A stretch of 64,000 nucleotides of DNA from Diplonema japonicum. Its lineage: Eukaryota; Euglenozoa; Diplonemea; Diplonemida; Diplonemidae. A model generated the notes under the pieces. The model searched no databases and had not been told where the DNA came from. It saw only the letters and a list, made by a program, of their open reading frames with translations. The stretch spans positions 434,001 through 498,000 of the forward strand of contig OZ025690.1 in NCBI GenBank assembly GCA_964019335.1, in the 5' to 3' direction. Positions 29,501-44,500 of the stretch are shown piece by piece (position 1 is the first letter of the stretch; each line of letters starts with the position of its first letter). The position numbers were made by a program, and so were the translations under genes.

Positions 29501-32500
29501 GTGCAAACGCATGCTGACATGTCCACATTGCTGGTGACACCCAGCGCATTGCCACTGCAATGCTCATCTATGGTGCACTTCGCGCAATCGCTGCCATAAT
29601 GGCCTGCAGCGCATGCGTCACAATTCGTCCCAGAGAACTGCGGGGGGCACAACTCACATTTATTTCCCGTCCAGTTATTTTCACAGCTTGAACAGGTACA
29701 CGTGCTTGAGCTTCTGCAAGGCATGTTGCTAGAGTAGCACTGCGAAGCAGAGACGTTCCACGTGCACGAAGTGTGAGCAGACGCAGTCCAAGTGCCTTGC
29801 GAGGTGAGAACCTCGCCACACGTACCACACTCGCTCGAAGAGCAGCTATTCACATCGCCAGGATACCCGCTGATGGCGGTCCCTCTGCCGTTACAGTGGT
29901 CGTCGTTGGTGCACACCTCGCACCTTGGGTAGTTGTTCAGCGTGTACACCTCCTGCACAGGGTCCCATCCCGAGTTGCATGCATCACAGTCGGCACCCGA
30001 GAAGGTCGCGGGGCAGCTCTCGCAGCGGCTACCTGTCCAGCTGTTACGGCAGGTGCACAAGCACTGTCCTCGTACTGAGCTTACGGAAGTTGCTCTCCCA
30101 AGACAGTCAATACTGATCGAGCATGGTCTGCAATTCTCCCCCACGTGGCCTGGCATGCAGTCCCTGCAGTTCGAAGCCTCATCATAGTTCGAAGGACACA
30201 CACTGCAATCGGTACCCGACCATTGGTTACTACATTCACACACACAAGTCGTTTTGTGAAGATCTGCTGCAACAGACGTTGCATGGCTGCTGCAGTGCGT
30301 GGTGATGTCGCATGCAACGCACAGTGGGTAGCCTATCCTGCCAGAGGCACAGCTACTACATTTATCGTTGACTTGTGCGAATTTCTCAGGACACAGGGAG
30401 CAATCGGAACCCGTCCACTGATCCATGCAAACCTCGCAGAGGCAGCCATTTGCATCACTAGACACCACCAATGCATTCCCCGAGCAGTGGACATCATTGC
30501 GGCACGGCTCGCAGAAGATACCGTGGTACCCAGGAGAACATGCGCTGCAATTCTGCCCTGTGAAGTGTGGTTTGCACTCCTCGCAAGTAGGTCCTTCGTA
30601 GTTGTTGTAGCATTCACACGAGCAGTGTGTCTGTTGTGCATCGATGACGTGTGCCCCACCTACACAAGATGTGTCGCATTGAGTGCAGTTCGGGTAGTTC
30701 ACCAGACCTGGAGCGCAAGAGCTACAGGTGACTTGGTCATAGGCCACGGGGCACACAGAACAATCAGAGCCTGACCACTGGTCCTGGCACGCGCACACAC
30801 ACTGCGTGTAGGTCGGGTCAGATACTACCACCGAGGCATGTCCTGAACACGAAGTGGTAACGTCACACTTTCGGCAGATGTACCCCTCCACGCTCAAGTA
30901 ACGCTCGTAGCCCCCGGCACACCTGTCACAGTCATCACCTGCCATACTGTCAGGACACGATTCACATGCCAAACCACTCCAGAAATTGCGGCACATGCAC
31001 ATGCACCCAAGTCCAAAGAAATCAGGCAAAGTCTGTCTAGCATGCCCATTGCAGTGCTGCTCAGATGAACACAGATCACAATTCAGACCCACGTGGCCAA
31101 AGGCGCAAGTCGAACAGTCACTCATCATGTTGTAGTTGAGTGGACACTGGGAGCAGCTAGGACCTTCCCAGTGGTTTCTGCATGCACAGGAACACGTCGT
31201 CTGTGACACGTCAGGCACAGCTGCCGTGGCGTGGTTAGAGCAGTGCTGGGCCACACTGCACGGCATGCATGATGGGTATCCGATGTGGCCTGTGGAGCAG
31301 CGGTCGCATGCAACGCCGGTAAAGCCAGCACTGCACAGGCACTGGCATGCCGTTTGGGCGGCATTGGTAACTACGAGGTCGGCATGGTTATTGCAGTACA
31401 CGTCGTTGCTGCATTCTATGCAAGAGGGGTAAGCTATTCTGGCAGCTGCGCAAGAAGAACAGTCTTCCGCGAACACCGACGGGCACAGTGAGCACTGTGG
31501 TCCCATCCATTGCTCCCGGCAGGCACACTCGCACGTCGCATCAGTACGGCTGTAGCATATAGCGCTAGAAGGTGCCCCTGCAGATGCTTTCCCTCGCAGC
31601 GCAGCAGCATTGGTGCAGCCCGTCCTTATCCAGCCCACCGCATCAGGTGGTGTGCTGCTTGTGGTATACAGAGCACACCACCCAAGAGGCCCTATCCCAT
31701 AACCCACGCACCATCCACCACTGCAAAGTTTTTTGCAAGATGTTTCAGTCACGTTCATTTTGTACCACCCAGCTGTGCACCCGTCACTGCCCCAGCACAT
31801 CCCGAGCCCCACGGCTTTGAAACCCGCCACAAGCTGTACACTCACACTGTTGGCGTTTGATGAGCAGTCCGTTTCAGTGCTGCACAAACTGCAGCTGCCG
31901 TCAGATAACTGCACATAAGGACTCAGACATGCAGCACACTCCACACCGCCGTATGGTAGTGGACAGAATGAACAGTCACTGCCTGTCCAGCGGTTCGCAC
32001 ATGTGCACACGCACCTCCCTCCCTCAAACACTACACTGCCATGATTGTTACAGTGACTAGTTGTGCAGTTACCGCAGTTAGGGAAGACGTCCTCCAGCAG
32101 AGTACAACCGCCACACCCGAGCAGGCCTTCGGTCTCATTGAATTCGGGTGGGCACACATCGCAGCCAGAGCCCGTCCAGCCATTAGCACACCCGACGCAT
32201 GTGCAACCGTCTTGGGTGGGGTTCGTGACAACCGAATTCGCCCGCCCGCTGCAGTGTATATCCACATCACAGGCCGTGCACGTAGGATAGTTGTACCTTC
32301 CCACTGCACACTGATTGCAGGATGTGCCATAATGTGACGGGCAGATAGAGCAATCAGGGGCATCCCATTGCCCGCTGCATGTACACGAGCATACGCCGTT
32401 CACCGCAGCAACAACACCATTTCCCGAACAGTCTTGTTGTTCATTGCACAGCCTACAGCTGGGTCCCACTCGCCCGCTGGCACAGTGCAAACATGTTGTG

Positions 32501-35500
32501 TTCTCGTACTGAGCACCACACACGCTGCAATCAGGACCTTCCCAGTTGTTAGCGCATGTGCACACGCATGCATCACGGAGGCTGTTTGACATCACTAATA
32601 AAGCGTGCCCACTGCAATGCACATCGACTTCGCAGGCAAGACAATCGGGGTAATTGATGTGCCCTGCTGCACAGGTGTCGCAGTTTTCTCCTTCATACTG
32701 TCCAGGGCAGACGGAACACGACAGGCCGGTCCAGGGATACTTACAGGCGCACATGCATTTCGTGTGCTCCGCATCAGAGGTGACGCTCGTGGCATGCCCG
32801 CCGCAGTGCTGAGCATTATTGCACTTCTGGCATGTGGGGAATGAAATATACTCATCAGCACATTGGTCACACAGAGTGCCAGCGAAAGGCACTTGGCACG
32901 TGCACGTGCATGTTGCTCTATCAGGCGAACTACTGATAACAGCAGAGCCGGCACCACATTGTGTGACACAGCTCTCGCAAGAAGGCAGCACATATCCAGA
33001 AGCGCATGTTGCGCACCCGCTTGAAGCATCGTACTGCTCGGGGCACACGTCACAAACACTTCCTTGCCAGAAATCTTTGCACACACATGTGCACTGACCC
33101 ACAGCGACGACAGCAGATGCAGCACCCACACCACAGGAACTAATATCGCACGCAACGCACGCAGGCGCTTCACCATAGTACTGCTCTGCACACCCAGTGC
33201 AAGTACTGTTGTACATTGCTGGACACTCATCGCAGGTCGGCCCTGTCCAATATCCGCTACAAACACACAAACAACTGCGCCGGTCAGGTGCCACCACAGC
33301 ATCACCGTGAGCACACAGCGTGTCGCTGCATGGGATGCACGTCGGGTACGTGTGGCGCCCTACGTTGCACAGGTCACAGTCAGCACCGCTGTACACATGG
33401 GGGCAGATGTTGCATGAGGAGCCCGACCAGCTGTTGCGGCACTGGCATGCACATGTACCATTTACATTCCCATGATCACTGCAGTGCGTTGATGACGTGC
33501 AAGGCACGCAAAGCCCATTGAGCATGTAGTACCCATCTGTGCAAGAGGTGCATGTGGTATCAAACCCTATCGGGCACACGTTGCAAGAGGCGCCCGTCCA
33601 CGGCGTGCTGCAAGAGCACACACACACCGTTGCCATGTCATTTGCGGACACAGCTGTAGCTCTGCCTGAGCAGTGTACCGCCACGGTGCACTTGATACAC
33701 TCACCGCCTGCGTTGCTAACGTAGCCAGTGCTGCACCTCTCGCACATGGAGCCTTCATAACCTGTATCACAGGAACATAAGCACGCAGTTTGCTTATCAT
33801 TAGGGCGCGTAGTACCGTGCATGTTGCAGTGTGTAGAGGCAGTGCAGTCAACACAAGTTCCGTTGTTAATCTGGTTATTCAAGCAGTCGGAGCACCCCGT
33901 GCTATGTGGCACGGCAGGATCACACAGAACACAATCAGGGTACCCGCTGTAGCCTGGTGCGCACGCCCCACAATCTGCAGACGGATCGTATTCATTGGGA
34001 CACGTTCCACAGGTGGTACCCGTCCAGTGGTTGTTACAGGTACAAACACATTGTGTGCCTTGCGCAAGGACACCTGATGCTCTTCCGCTGCAATGGCTTT
34101 GCGTACTGCACTGTGTGCAAACAGGGTAGTTGGTAACTCGGGTTGCAGCACATGAGGTGCAACCGTTGCTGTCGTATTGCTCGGGGCACGTGTCGCATGA
34201 AGCACCTGTCCACTGACCGTTGCACAGACAGCGGCACCCCACACCATCGTAGTTGGGGACAGCTCTTCCAAAGGCACAATTCGAATCAGAACACAACACA
34301 CAGGCACCTGTCAGCGCGTTGCGAGCGTAGCCCTGTTCACACGTAGCACACGTCATTCCTGTGTAGCCCTGCGTGCACGTGCACACACACGGCGCACTTC
34401 CTCCATTCGACGAAACGCTTGCCGCATGGCCGTTGCAATGAGCACCCACCGTGCACGGCTCACAGTAGCCAGCAGCACGTGTATAGTTACTAGCACATTC
34501 GTAGCAATCACCAGAAATGTAACCCACAGGGCACACGTTGCATGAAGGACCAGACCAGTTGTTAGTGCACTCCGTACACTGGCAACTAGAACCGTCGGGT
34601 GTCGCCGTTACCGTAACAGCTCTACCATTGCAATGCTCGGTGTTGCTACATTGCATGCAATTGCTGCCAATGCATATCTCGCATGAAGTTCCAGACCAGC
34701 CATCCTGACAAGTACAAGTGCACTCTTCAGCATTTGCGACCACGCTAGCAGCTCGGTTGTTGCAATTGTGTTCATTCGAGCACACCGAACAAGTACTACC
34801 TGCGTGCCCGTCAGTGCACGTGCGGCACTCCTCCTGATCGTATTGTTCTGGACACGTATTGCAGACTGCACCTGACCAGTTGTCTGCACAGGTGCATAAG
34901 CAAATGGTTTGTGCGGTATCAGTAGTAATGCTGGCTGCATGGTTGTTGCACAACTCTGCCACACACTCAGTGCAATGGGGATAGTTGATCCGACCTGACG
35001 CACAAGCAAGGCAATCTGGAGTGAATTCCATGGGGCACAACGAGCAGTCGTCGCCCGTCCACGGTACGTGGCATGCACACTGGCACCCGTTGTATGTTGC
35101 AGTACTGGTGCCATGTCCGCTGCAGTCATCAGCTGATGAGCACCGCCTGCAACCTTCACCTTGCACAGCAGAGTACCCTACATGACCCGGGGCACATGCG
35201 TTGCACCCAGCATCGTTGTACTGTTCAGGACACGTTGCACAACTGCTCCCCGTCCACTGATCCTTGCACGTACACATACAAGCCGTCTGTGCCGCATTGC
35301 TTGTGACAACTTTAGCATTCCCAGAGCAGTGAACATTATTAGAGCATTCACCGCATATGGGGAAGTTGATGAAGCCAGGTGCACACGCTTGGCACGAGGT
35401 GCTGTATTGCGGTGGACACACGTCACACAAGTCACCAGTCCATGGTACGATGCAGCTACAGACGCACCTGTCTCGTGTGGTGCTCGCCACGACAGTTGTG

Positions 35501-38500
35501 CTGTGTGCGCACAGAGAACAGGGCATACAGCTCGGGTAGTCAATAGCATGAGGCAAACAGTCCCTGCAATCTCTGAGAGGATCATAAGGCCATGGACATG
35601 TAGAGCATGTGTCACCTGTCCACTTGTTGCTGCAAGTGCACTTGCATGTATCAGACTGAGCAGTTAAAACTAAGTTCAAACTGCCGTGTTCGCATAACTC
35701 GGGTGCGCACAGCGTGCATATCGGGTACCCCACACGCCCAGATGCACACTTGTCACAGTTGCCTGCATACACCGCTTGGCACTGCGAACAGTCGTCACCT
35801 GTCCATTGCCCCGTGCATGTGCAGATGCATTGGCTCCTGTCCGCTGATGAGCTGCTGACGGTACCGTGCTGGTTGCAGTGCGTGAGAGCATTGCATTCAG
35901 TACAAGTAGGGAAGTCACCAACGTAGCCACTAGCACAGCTGCCGCAGTCCCTCGAAGGGTCGTACATAACAGGGCAGATATCACACGTGTCGCCCTGCCA
36001 CTTGTTTCGGCATGAACATTGGCATTGCGATTCGTTCATAACGGCAGCAAGACCACCAACGCCACACTGGGTAACCGAACACACTATGCAGTCCGGGTAA
36101 TTATATCTGCCAGGTGCACATGTTTTGCAGTTAGTATCGTACTTCGCATTGCACACGTCGCATGCAGCACCTTCCCAGTGATCGGTGCAAGTGCACAGAC
36201 ACGTGCTTCGGTTAGCTGTAGCAACAGCGACAGACGCATGACCATTGCAGTGCTCACCTATATCACAAGCAGTGCAGTTCGGCAAAATATGTCCCGCAGA
36301 ACATGTCTTGCAATATGCACCGGTGTAAGCAGGCTTGCATTGACGGCAGTCAGTACCAGCCCAGTTCCCCAAGCACGTGCACACACACGTATCTCCTATT
36401 ACAGTAACGGCTGAAGCATGACCACAGTCCTGCTGCAGGGTACATCTCCTGCACCCATTCTCGGACTTGACATAGCCATGGTCGCATAGTTTGCAGTCTG
36501 AGTCACTGCGGAATCCTTCAGGACATATCGAGCAATCGTGCCCTGTCCACATGTTGCGACAATGGCACAAACAGCCTGCGTGAGTAGCACCCGATGTGTG
36601 TACATGAGTGAATGTTTCGACCGACGCCGCATGGCCATTGCAGTGTACTGCGTTGTCGCACAAGACACAGGAAGGGTAATCCACGCGGTTGTCACTGCAT
36701 TTCTCACAGGCGCTTCCTGCATAGATAGCTTTGCAGGAACACAAGCAGTCGGTACCATCACTTGTAACCGACTCGGCATTGCCAGTGCAGTCCCCAGAGA
36801 CAGTGCAGTGTCTGCATTCGGGATATGTCACACGGCCCTCAGCACAAGTAGAGCAGTCCACTGCAGAGTACTGGTCCGGACAGAGGTGGCACGAAAGTCC
36901 CTCCCATTTGCCATCGCATTGGCAAGTACAAGTCACCCCGTCAGAAGTAACACCGGTCGCATGGCCAGAGCAATGAATAGAGGAAGTACACTTGATGCAC
37001 TCGGGATATCCCACATGGTGTGGCGCGCAGCTACTGCATGTAGCTGGGTCGTAGTTCTCGGGACAGGTGTCACATTTCACGCCTGTCCATTGGTTACTGC
37101 AAGTGCACCTGCAAGTTGTGAGCGATGCATCCGGTTGAGCCGAACTCGCGTGGCCGTGACAGTGGTCATCAACAGAGCACTCACCACAGAGAGGATAACC
37201 AGTTCTCTCAGGTGAGCACTCTCCACAATCCGCATTGACATCGAACCGCGAGGGGCACGTGTTACACGAGGGCCCTGTCCACTGGTTCTTACATGTGCAC
37301 GAGCATGTGTCGTCACTGCTTCGAACTTCTACAGCATGTGAGTTGCAATGCACACCTGCCGAGCAGACTTCTTGACACTCTGTGCTGATACCTACCCTAC
37401 CGTTTGCACATTTATCACACGACGTACCACTAAATGCCGGAGGGCAGATATCACATTTGTCACCTTTCCATTGGTTGTTGCATGCACAGACGCAAGAGGT
37501 GCCGCTGCTGTCAATGCTACTTGGTGCGCCGTTGAAGGTGCAATCTTTTTCCGTGCACAGCGTACACGTGGGATAGTTCACTCTTAGGGCACTGCAGCTG
37601 CTACAATCCTGACTATATTTTCTAGGGCAAGTGTCGCACTTGTAACCAGTCCACGGTGGGGTGCATTCACACTCACACACAACGTGGGTCCCAGTCGAAG
37701 TAACCGCATGAGCGTGTCCGCTACAGTGCTCAGTAATTGAGCACATTTCACATTCAGGGTATCCCACGTAGCCGTCTCTACACGAGTTACAATTCGTTTG
37801 GTTATATTTGTCGTCACAAATAGTGCATTGCCCTCCAGTCCACTGATCAGCACACTCACACTTACAGTCGTCCATCCCACCGGTGGAGTATGAACGCAAA
37901 GCCCCAACGCTACAGTGTTCTTGTACAGTGCACAACACACAGTTACCACCACCATATCCAGGACTACATTCGTTACAAATTTTGCCCATGAACCCATCAT
38001 TACATGTGCACACACACTCCGTGTTTGCCTCGTCAGATACCACAGAAGCCGCATTATTGCTGCATTCAGCCTGACTGCATCTAATATCACATTTCCCCAA
38101 TCTGCTAATGTAGCCCTCTGCACAGGAACGACACTCAACATCTTCAAAGTTATTGGGGCAAGAACTACAATCATCACCCATCCAATAGTGGTCACACGTA
38201 CACGTACACTGCGTGCTGTTCGGTTCCGATCCGACAGCTGAGGCATGCCCGCTGCAGTGGGTGTCGAGGGAGCACGGAAGACACAGCCCGCCCACCTCGA
38301 CGAAGCCAGCCGCGCACACCGGGGAGATCCCGCTGCAGTCGTAGTTCGGGGGACAGATCCCACAGGCCGATCCCGTCCAAGGTACCTTGCACACACAGAC
38401 GCACTCATCGTTCGCAACGTATTCATCGCTGGAGTGCCCGTTGCACGCGGCCCCGTCGCACAACTTGTCGCACACGGGCCACCCGTGCAAGCCCTCGCTG

Positions 38501-41500
38501 CACCCGTCGCACTCGTCTCCGCCATACTGCGAGGGACACACGTCGCACCCCTCCCCAGTCCACTGGTTCGAGCATCCACTCGAGTTGCACACACAACGCT
38601 GCTGCCCAGCATCCGTAGACACGAGAACAGCCCGTCCAGAACAGTCCGCACCGTTGTCACAGGCCCGACACCCAGCCTCGCTCTGCACCGAGATGTGAAG
38701 GGAAGAACACCCATCGCAGGTAGGCCCGTTTTCCTCGAAGCGGGTTGGGCAGGTCTCGCATTGAGAACCCTCCCACCTCCCGGTACAGGTGCAAACACAC
38801 TGCGAGTGGGTCTCGTCAGAGGTCACAGAGGAGGCGTGGCCTGAGCAATCCCCTCCCACAGTGCAAGCCCTGCAGCTCGCTCCTTCCCACACGTGTCCAA
38901 CAGAGCAGGTTGCACAGTTCGGGGGAGAGTAGGCCGCAGGACACCCACAGTCGCAGCCTGTTTGGGTCGCGTTCGCCGAAGAGCTCCCGCGCCCGCTGCA
39001 GTGTCCGACAGAGGTGCACGGGACACAGGCCTCGCCGACAGAGATGTGGTTCGAAGCACAACCGTCGCAAGTGGGTCCTGCAAAGGTGGCCGCACAAGAG
39101 GAACAGTTGGATCCCGCCCACCTTGTCGTGCAGGAACACAAGCACTCGGTGCCCCCAGAGCCCACAGTCGCAGTCACAGCCCTCCCGTTGCAGGAGGCAT
39201 CTACACTGCACACCTTGCACTCCGGATAGTCGAACCTCCCAACAGCACACTCCCTGCACCCAGACCCAAGGGAGTACTCCTCAGGGCACACCTCGCAGTG
39301 CAAACCGGTCCAACTGTCCACGCAAGCCCCGCAGCTGCAAGCATTGTTGTTCCCAGTCACCTGCGCCCCAGAGAGCAGGCGGCCGTTGCAGTGGTCATCG
39401 TTCGTGCAAGCCGAACACATCGGATAGCCAGACCCGAAGCCCACACCGCACGCCCCGCAGTCAGCTGAGGCATCGAAGCGCCCAGGGCAGACAGAGCAGT
39501 CGGGACCGCCCCATTGGTTTCGGCAGCTGCAAGAACAGGTCGTCCCGTCGCTCGTCACCCCGGTTGCGTGCCCAGAGCAGTCACCGCTCGTCGTGCACTG
39601 CCGGCACTCGGGGTGGTTCGTCCTCCCGTTCGCACACGTCCCGCAATCCAGAGAGGAGTTGAAGCGTCCCTCGCACACAGAACAGTCGTCCCCACTCCAC
39701 ATTGCACGACAGGTGCATGAACACCCGTTGATCTGCACCGCGTGCCCGCTGCAGTGCGTCTCTGTAGTGCACTCCGCACAAGCAGGGTATCCGGTGTAGC
39801 CGAAAGAACAAGCCCCACAGTCTTTTGCAGGGTCGTACCGAACAGGGCACTCGTCGCACCGCACACCTTCCCAGAACCCGGGGGCATCACAGCTGCACAC
39901 GCACACCCTGCTCCCTCCCCTCACCTCGATACCTGCCGAGGAGGCCCGACCGTTGCACTGGGCCGTCGTGCAAGGCTCGCAGGTAGGGTAGTTGTCCAAG
40001 CTTGTGGGGGCACACTCGCTGCAGTTCGATCCCGTGAACCTCGAAGGACACGTCCCGCAGTTCGTCCCGGTCCACTGGTGCCAGCACTCGCACTCGCAGG
40101 TGCTCCCGTCGCTCTTTGCAACTGAGTTCCCGTGGTTGCTGCAGTCTCCCTGCACACACTTTCGACACCCACTGGTCCCGTCCCTCGCGTACCCGGCGTC
40201 GCTGTCGCACTGCTCACACTGCGGTCCCTTGTAGCCAGGGTTGCAAGCGCACACACAACTAATTCGCGCCGCATCGGGTGAAGCTGTCCCGCGAGCATTG
40301 CAGTGTTGTTGTCCACTGCACACTTCAACACAACCATCGGAGTAAAGGATGCGATCGCTGTTGCACTTGTTACAAGAAGTTCCAGCAAACTGCACAGGGC
40401 ACTCATCACACTGTGACCCAGACCACTTGTTTGAGCACACACAGCTACAAGAAGCTGTAGCAGGGTGGGGGGCCACAGAAAGTGCGTTCCCACTGCAGTT
40501 TCCTGCAGTCGAGCAAAGCGTGCACCCGTGAACAGGGTGCAGAACATGGTCGGAGGAGCAGGAATCACAGTCGTCGCCAGAGTGTCTCGGTCCGCACAAA
40601 GAGCAGTCAGGACCGCTCCAGTAGTTTCTGCACGTGCACACACAAGTCTCCCTGTCGTCCCCCGAGGTCACAGAGGTGGCGTGTCCACTACAGTGTGCGT
40701 TCAGCGTACATCGAGGACACCCTTCGCTGTACTTGTGGTACCCAACCTCGCAGCTTGTGCAGTTCGTGGAAATTGCAAAACCTGTTTCGCAGGTGAAGCA
40801 AGAAGGAGAAGCCCAGTTCCCACCGCAGCTGCACTCGCACCCAGTCCTCTCAGCATCCGACGTCACAGAGACTGCGTTCCCATTGCAGTGCTGGTCATTT
40901 GTACAAACCAAGCACGCCGGGTACTGAATCCTCCCCACAGCACAGGCATCGCAAGTGTTTGCCTCATACTTGGCATCACATGTTGCACAAGACGAGCCCT
41001 TCCACTGTGCAGAACATGTACACGCACACCCGTTGCGCGTGGAGTTCGTCTGCACAGCTGTTGCATGGCCCGAACAGTGATCTGCGATTGTGCACAAGGT
41101 GCAAGCAGGGTAGCTGAAGCGGTTAGCAGAGCACTCACCGCACGTGGGACCAGTGAACTCATCGACACATGTACACACACAGCCTGTGTGGTACGCATTC
41201 GAAGAAGTTTCTGACGCATGGCCGTTGCAATGTATCAATGTGTCACATCGTTTACAGCCGAGCTCCTGGTCCTGGATGTAACCTTCTGCACATGTCAAGC
41301 AATCAGAAGGGTTGTACTTCTCATCGCAAGTGTCACACGTAGGCCCCTCCCACTTGTTTTGGCAGTCACAGTCACATGCTTCTTTTAGAGGTATCCTCGG
41401 GAAGGCCTTCCCACGGGAGTTGCAGTGTTGAGCGGAATTACACCTCTCAACACACCCATCGCTGAACAGGATTCGGTCTGTGGAACAGTTGTTGCAGTCC

Positions 41501-44500
41501 TCGCCAGAAAATTCAAGTGGGCAAACAGAGCAACTCGGTCCTGTCCACTTGTAATCGCAGCTGCAAAGGCATGCAGTGTGCTGCTCGTTTGAAGTTACTG
41601 AGGATGCGTGACCAGTGCAGTGCTCAGCCACCGTGCAAAGTCCACAAGCCGGGTAGGTCCCGCTGTATCCAGTGGTACATTGTCCACAATCCTCTGCCTC
41701 GTCGAAAGGAGCGGGGCACTCTTCGCACATTTCACCCATCCAGCTCCCCCTGCAGCTACATGTGCAGACAGTGTGATCATCATTCGAGGTCACGGCGTGA
41801 GCATGGTTGCTGCAGTGTGCGACAACAGAGCATTCTTCCTGACATCCAGCGTCGTAGCCAATGCGACCAACAGCACACCTGTTGCAGTTTTCACCTCCAA
41901 ATACAGAAGGACACACACTGCAGTCGGGGCCTGACCACCGGTCTCGGCAAGCACAAGTGCATTTTTCTTTTGCTGCATCCGTCCCAGTTACGGTACCACC
42001 ACCAGAGCAGTCGGTGGTGTCAGAGCACTGTCTGCACAAAGACCCAACCCGCTTCTCAGAACACCCGTTACAATCTGCCGTTTCGTTGAACCTTGCATCG
42101 CACACTGAACAATCCTCACCCGCCCATTCATTTCGGCATGTACAGAAACAACTGCTTGATGTGGGCAGCACGCTCGCAGCCTTGTTGTTGCAATTGTTGT
42201 TGTTCGAACACTCGTAGCATGTTGGGTAATCATAGTGATCAGCAGCACACATGTCGCAGTTCGCACCACCGAAGACACCACCACACACGCCGCATGTGTC
42301 ACCACTCCACTTGTTCGCACACGTGCACATGCAAGTGGTCCGTGCTTCGTCACTCCTTGTAGCTGATGCATGCGAATTACAATGTACATCAACTTCACAC
42401 TTTGTGCAGCTTGGATAATTTACAAAGCCATCATCACACTTGCCACAATTACTTCCCGTGAAGCCTTCCTTGCAGCTACACACACATTCTGTGTTATCGA
42501 CATTACTGTCTACAAGAACAGCATTTCCATTACAGTCACTTGCCGTTGTGCATGCTCGACATGGTGCTCCTATGTAACCACCAGAGCAGGTACTGCAATC
42601 ACTCGCCTCACTGTATCCCACAAGACACGCATTACAATTGGATCCTACCCATTTGTTCCTGCACGTACACGTACACTGCGTGCTGTTCGGTTCCGATCCG
42701 ACAGCTGAGGCATGCCCGCTGCAGTGGGTGTCGAGGGAGCACGGAAGACACAGCCCGCCCACCTCGACGAAGCCAGCCGCGCACACCGGGGAGATCCCGC
42801 TGCAGTCGTAGTTCGGGGGACAGATCCCACAGGCCGATCCCGTCCAAGGTACCTTGCACACACAGACGCACTCATCGTTCGCAACGTATTCATCGCTGGA
42901 GTGCCCGTTGCACGCGGCCCCGTCGCACAACTTGTCGCACACGGGCCACCCGTGCAAGCCCTCGCTGCACCCGTCGCACTCGTCTCCGCCATACTGCGAG
43001 GGACACACGTCGCACCCCTCCCCAGTCCACTGGTTCGAGCATCCACTCGAGTTGCACACACAACGCTGCTGCCCAGCATCCGTAGACACGAGAACAGCCC
43101 GTCCAGAACAGTCCGCACCGTTGTCACAGGCCCGACACCCAGCCTCGCTCTGCACCGAGATGTGAAGGGAAGAACACCCATCGCAGGTAGGCCCGTTTTC
43201 CTCGAAGCGGGTTGGGCAGGTCTCGCATTGAGAACCCTCCCACCTCCCGGTACAGGTGCAAACACACTGCGAGTGGGTCTCGTCAGAGGTCACAGAGGAG
43301 GCGTGGCCTGAGCAATCCCCTCCCACAGTGCAAGCCCTGCAGCTCGCTCCTTCCCACACGTGTCCAACAGAGCAGGTTGCACAGTTCGGGGGAGAGTAGG
43401 CCGCAGGACACCCACAGTCGCAGCCTGTTTGGGTCGCGTTCGCCGAAGAGCTCCCGCGCCCGCTGCAGTGTCCGACAGAGGTGCACGGGACACAGGCCTC
43501 GCCGACAGAGATGTGGTTCGAAGCACAACCGTCGCAAGTGGGTCCTGCAAAGGTGGCCGCACAAGAGGAACAGTTGGATCCCGCCCACCTTGTCGTGCAG
43601 GAACACAAGCACTCGGTGCCCCCAGAGCCCACAGTCGCAGTCACAGCCCTCCCGTTGCAGGAGGCATCTACACTGCACACCTTGCACTCCGGATAGTCGA
43701 ACCTCCCAACAGCACACTCCCTGCACCCAGACCCAAGGGAGTACTCCTCAGGGCACACCTCGCAGTGCAAACCGGTCCAACTGTCCACGCAAGCCCCGCA
43801 GCTGCAAGCATTGTTGTTCCCAGTCACCTGCGCCCCAGAGAGCAGGCGGCCGTTGCAGTGGTCATCGTTCGTGCAAGCCGAACACATCGGATAGCCAGAC
43901 CCGAAGCCCACACCGCACGCCCCGCAGTCAGCTGAGGCATCGAAGCGCCCAGGGCAGACAGAGCAGTCGGGACCGCCCCATTGGTTTCGGCAGCTGCAAG
44001 AACAGGTCGTCCCGTCGCTCGTCACCCCGGTTGCGTGCCCAGAGCAGTCACCGCTCGTCGTGCACTGCCGGCACTCGGGGTGGTTCGTCCTCCCGTTCGC
44101 ACACGTCCCGCAATCCAGAGAGGAGTTGAAGCGTCCCTCGCACACAGAACAGTCGTCCCCACTCCACATTGCACGACAGGTGCATGAACACCCGTTGATC
44201 TGCACCGCGTGCCCGCTGCAGTGCGTCTCTGTAGTGCACTCCGCACAAGCAGGGTATCCGGTGTAGCCGAAAGAACAAGCCCCACAGTCTTTTGCAGGGT
44301 CGTACCGAACAGGGCACTCGTCGCACCGCACACCTTCCCAGAACCCGGGGGCATCACAGCTGCACACGCACACCCTGCTCCCTCCCCTCACCTCGATACC
44401 TGCCGAGGAGGCCCGACCGTTGCACTGGGCCGTCGTGCAAGGCTCGCAGGTAGGGTAGTTGTCCAAGCTTGTGGGGGCACACTCGCTGCAGTTCGATCCC

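Noticed and set aside
38745-39662. A 305-codon plus-strand open frame present identically in all five core repeats
   Set aside because: It is antisense to the EGF modules and copied only because the DNA block is copied. Its Ser/Arg/Pro-rich translation has no domain.
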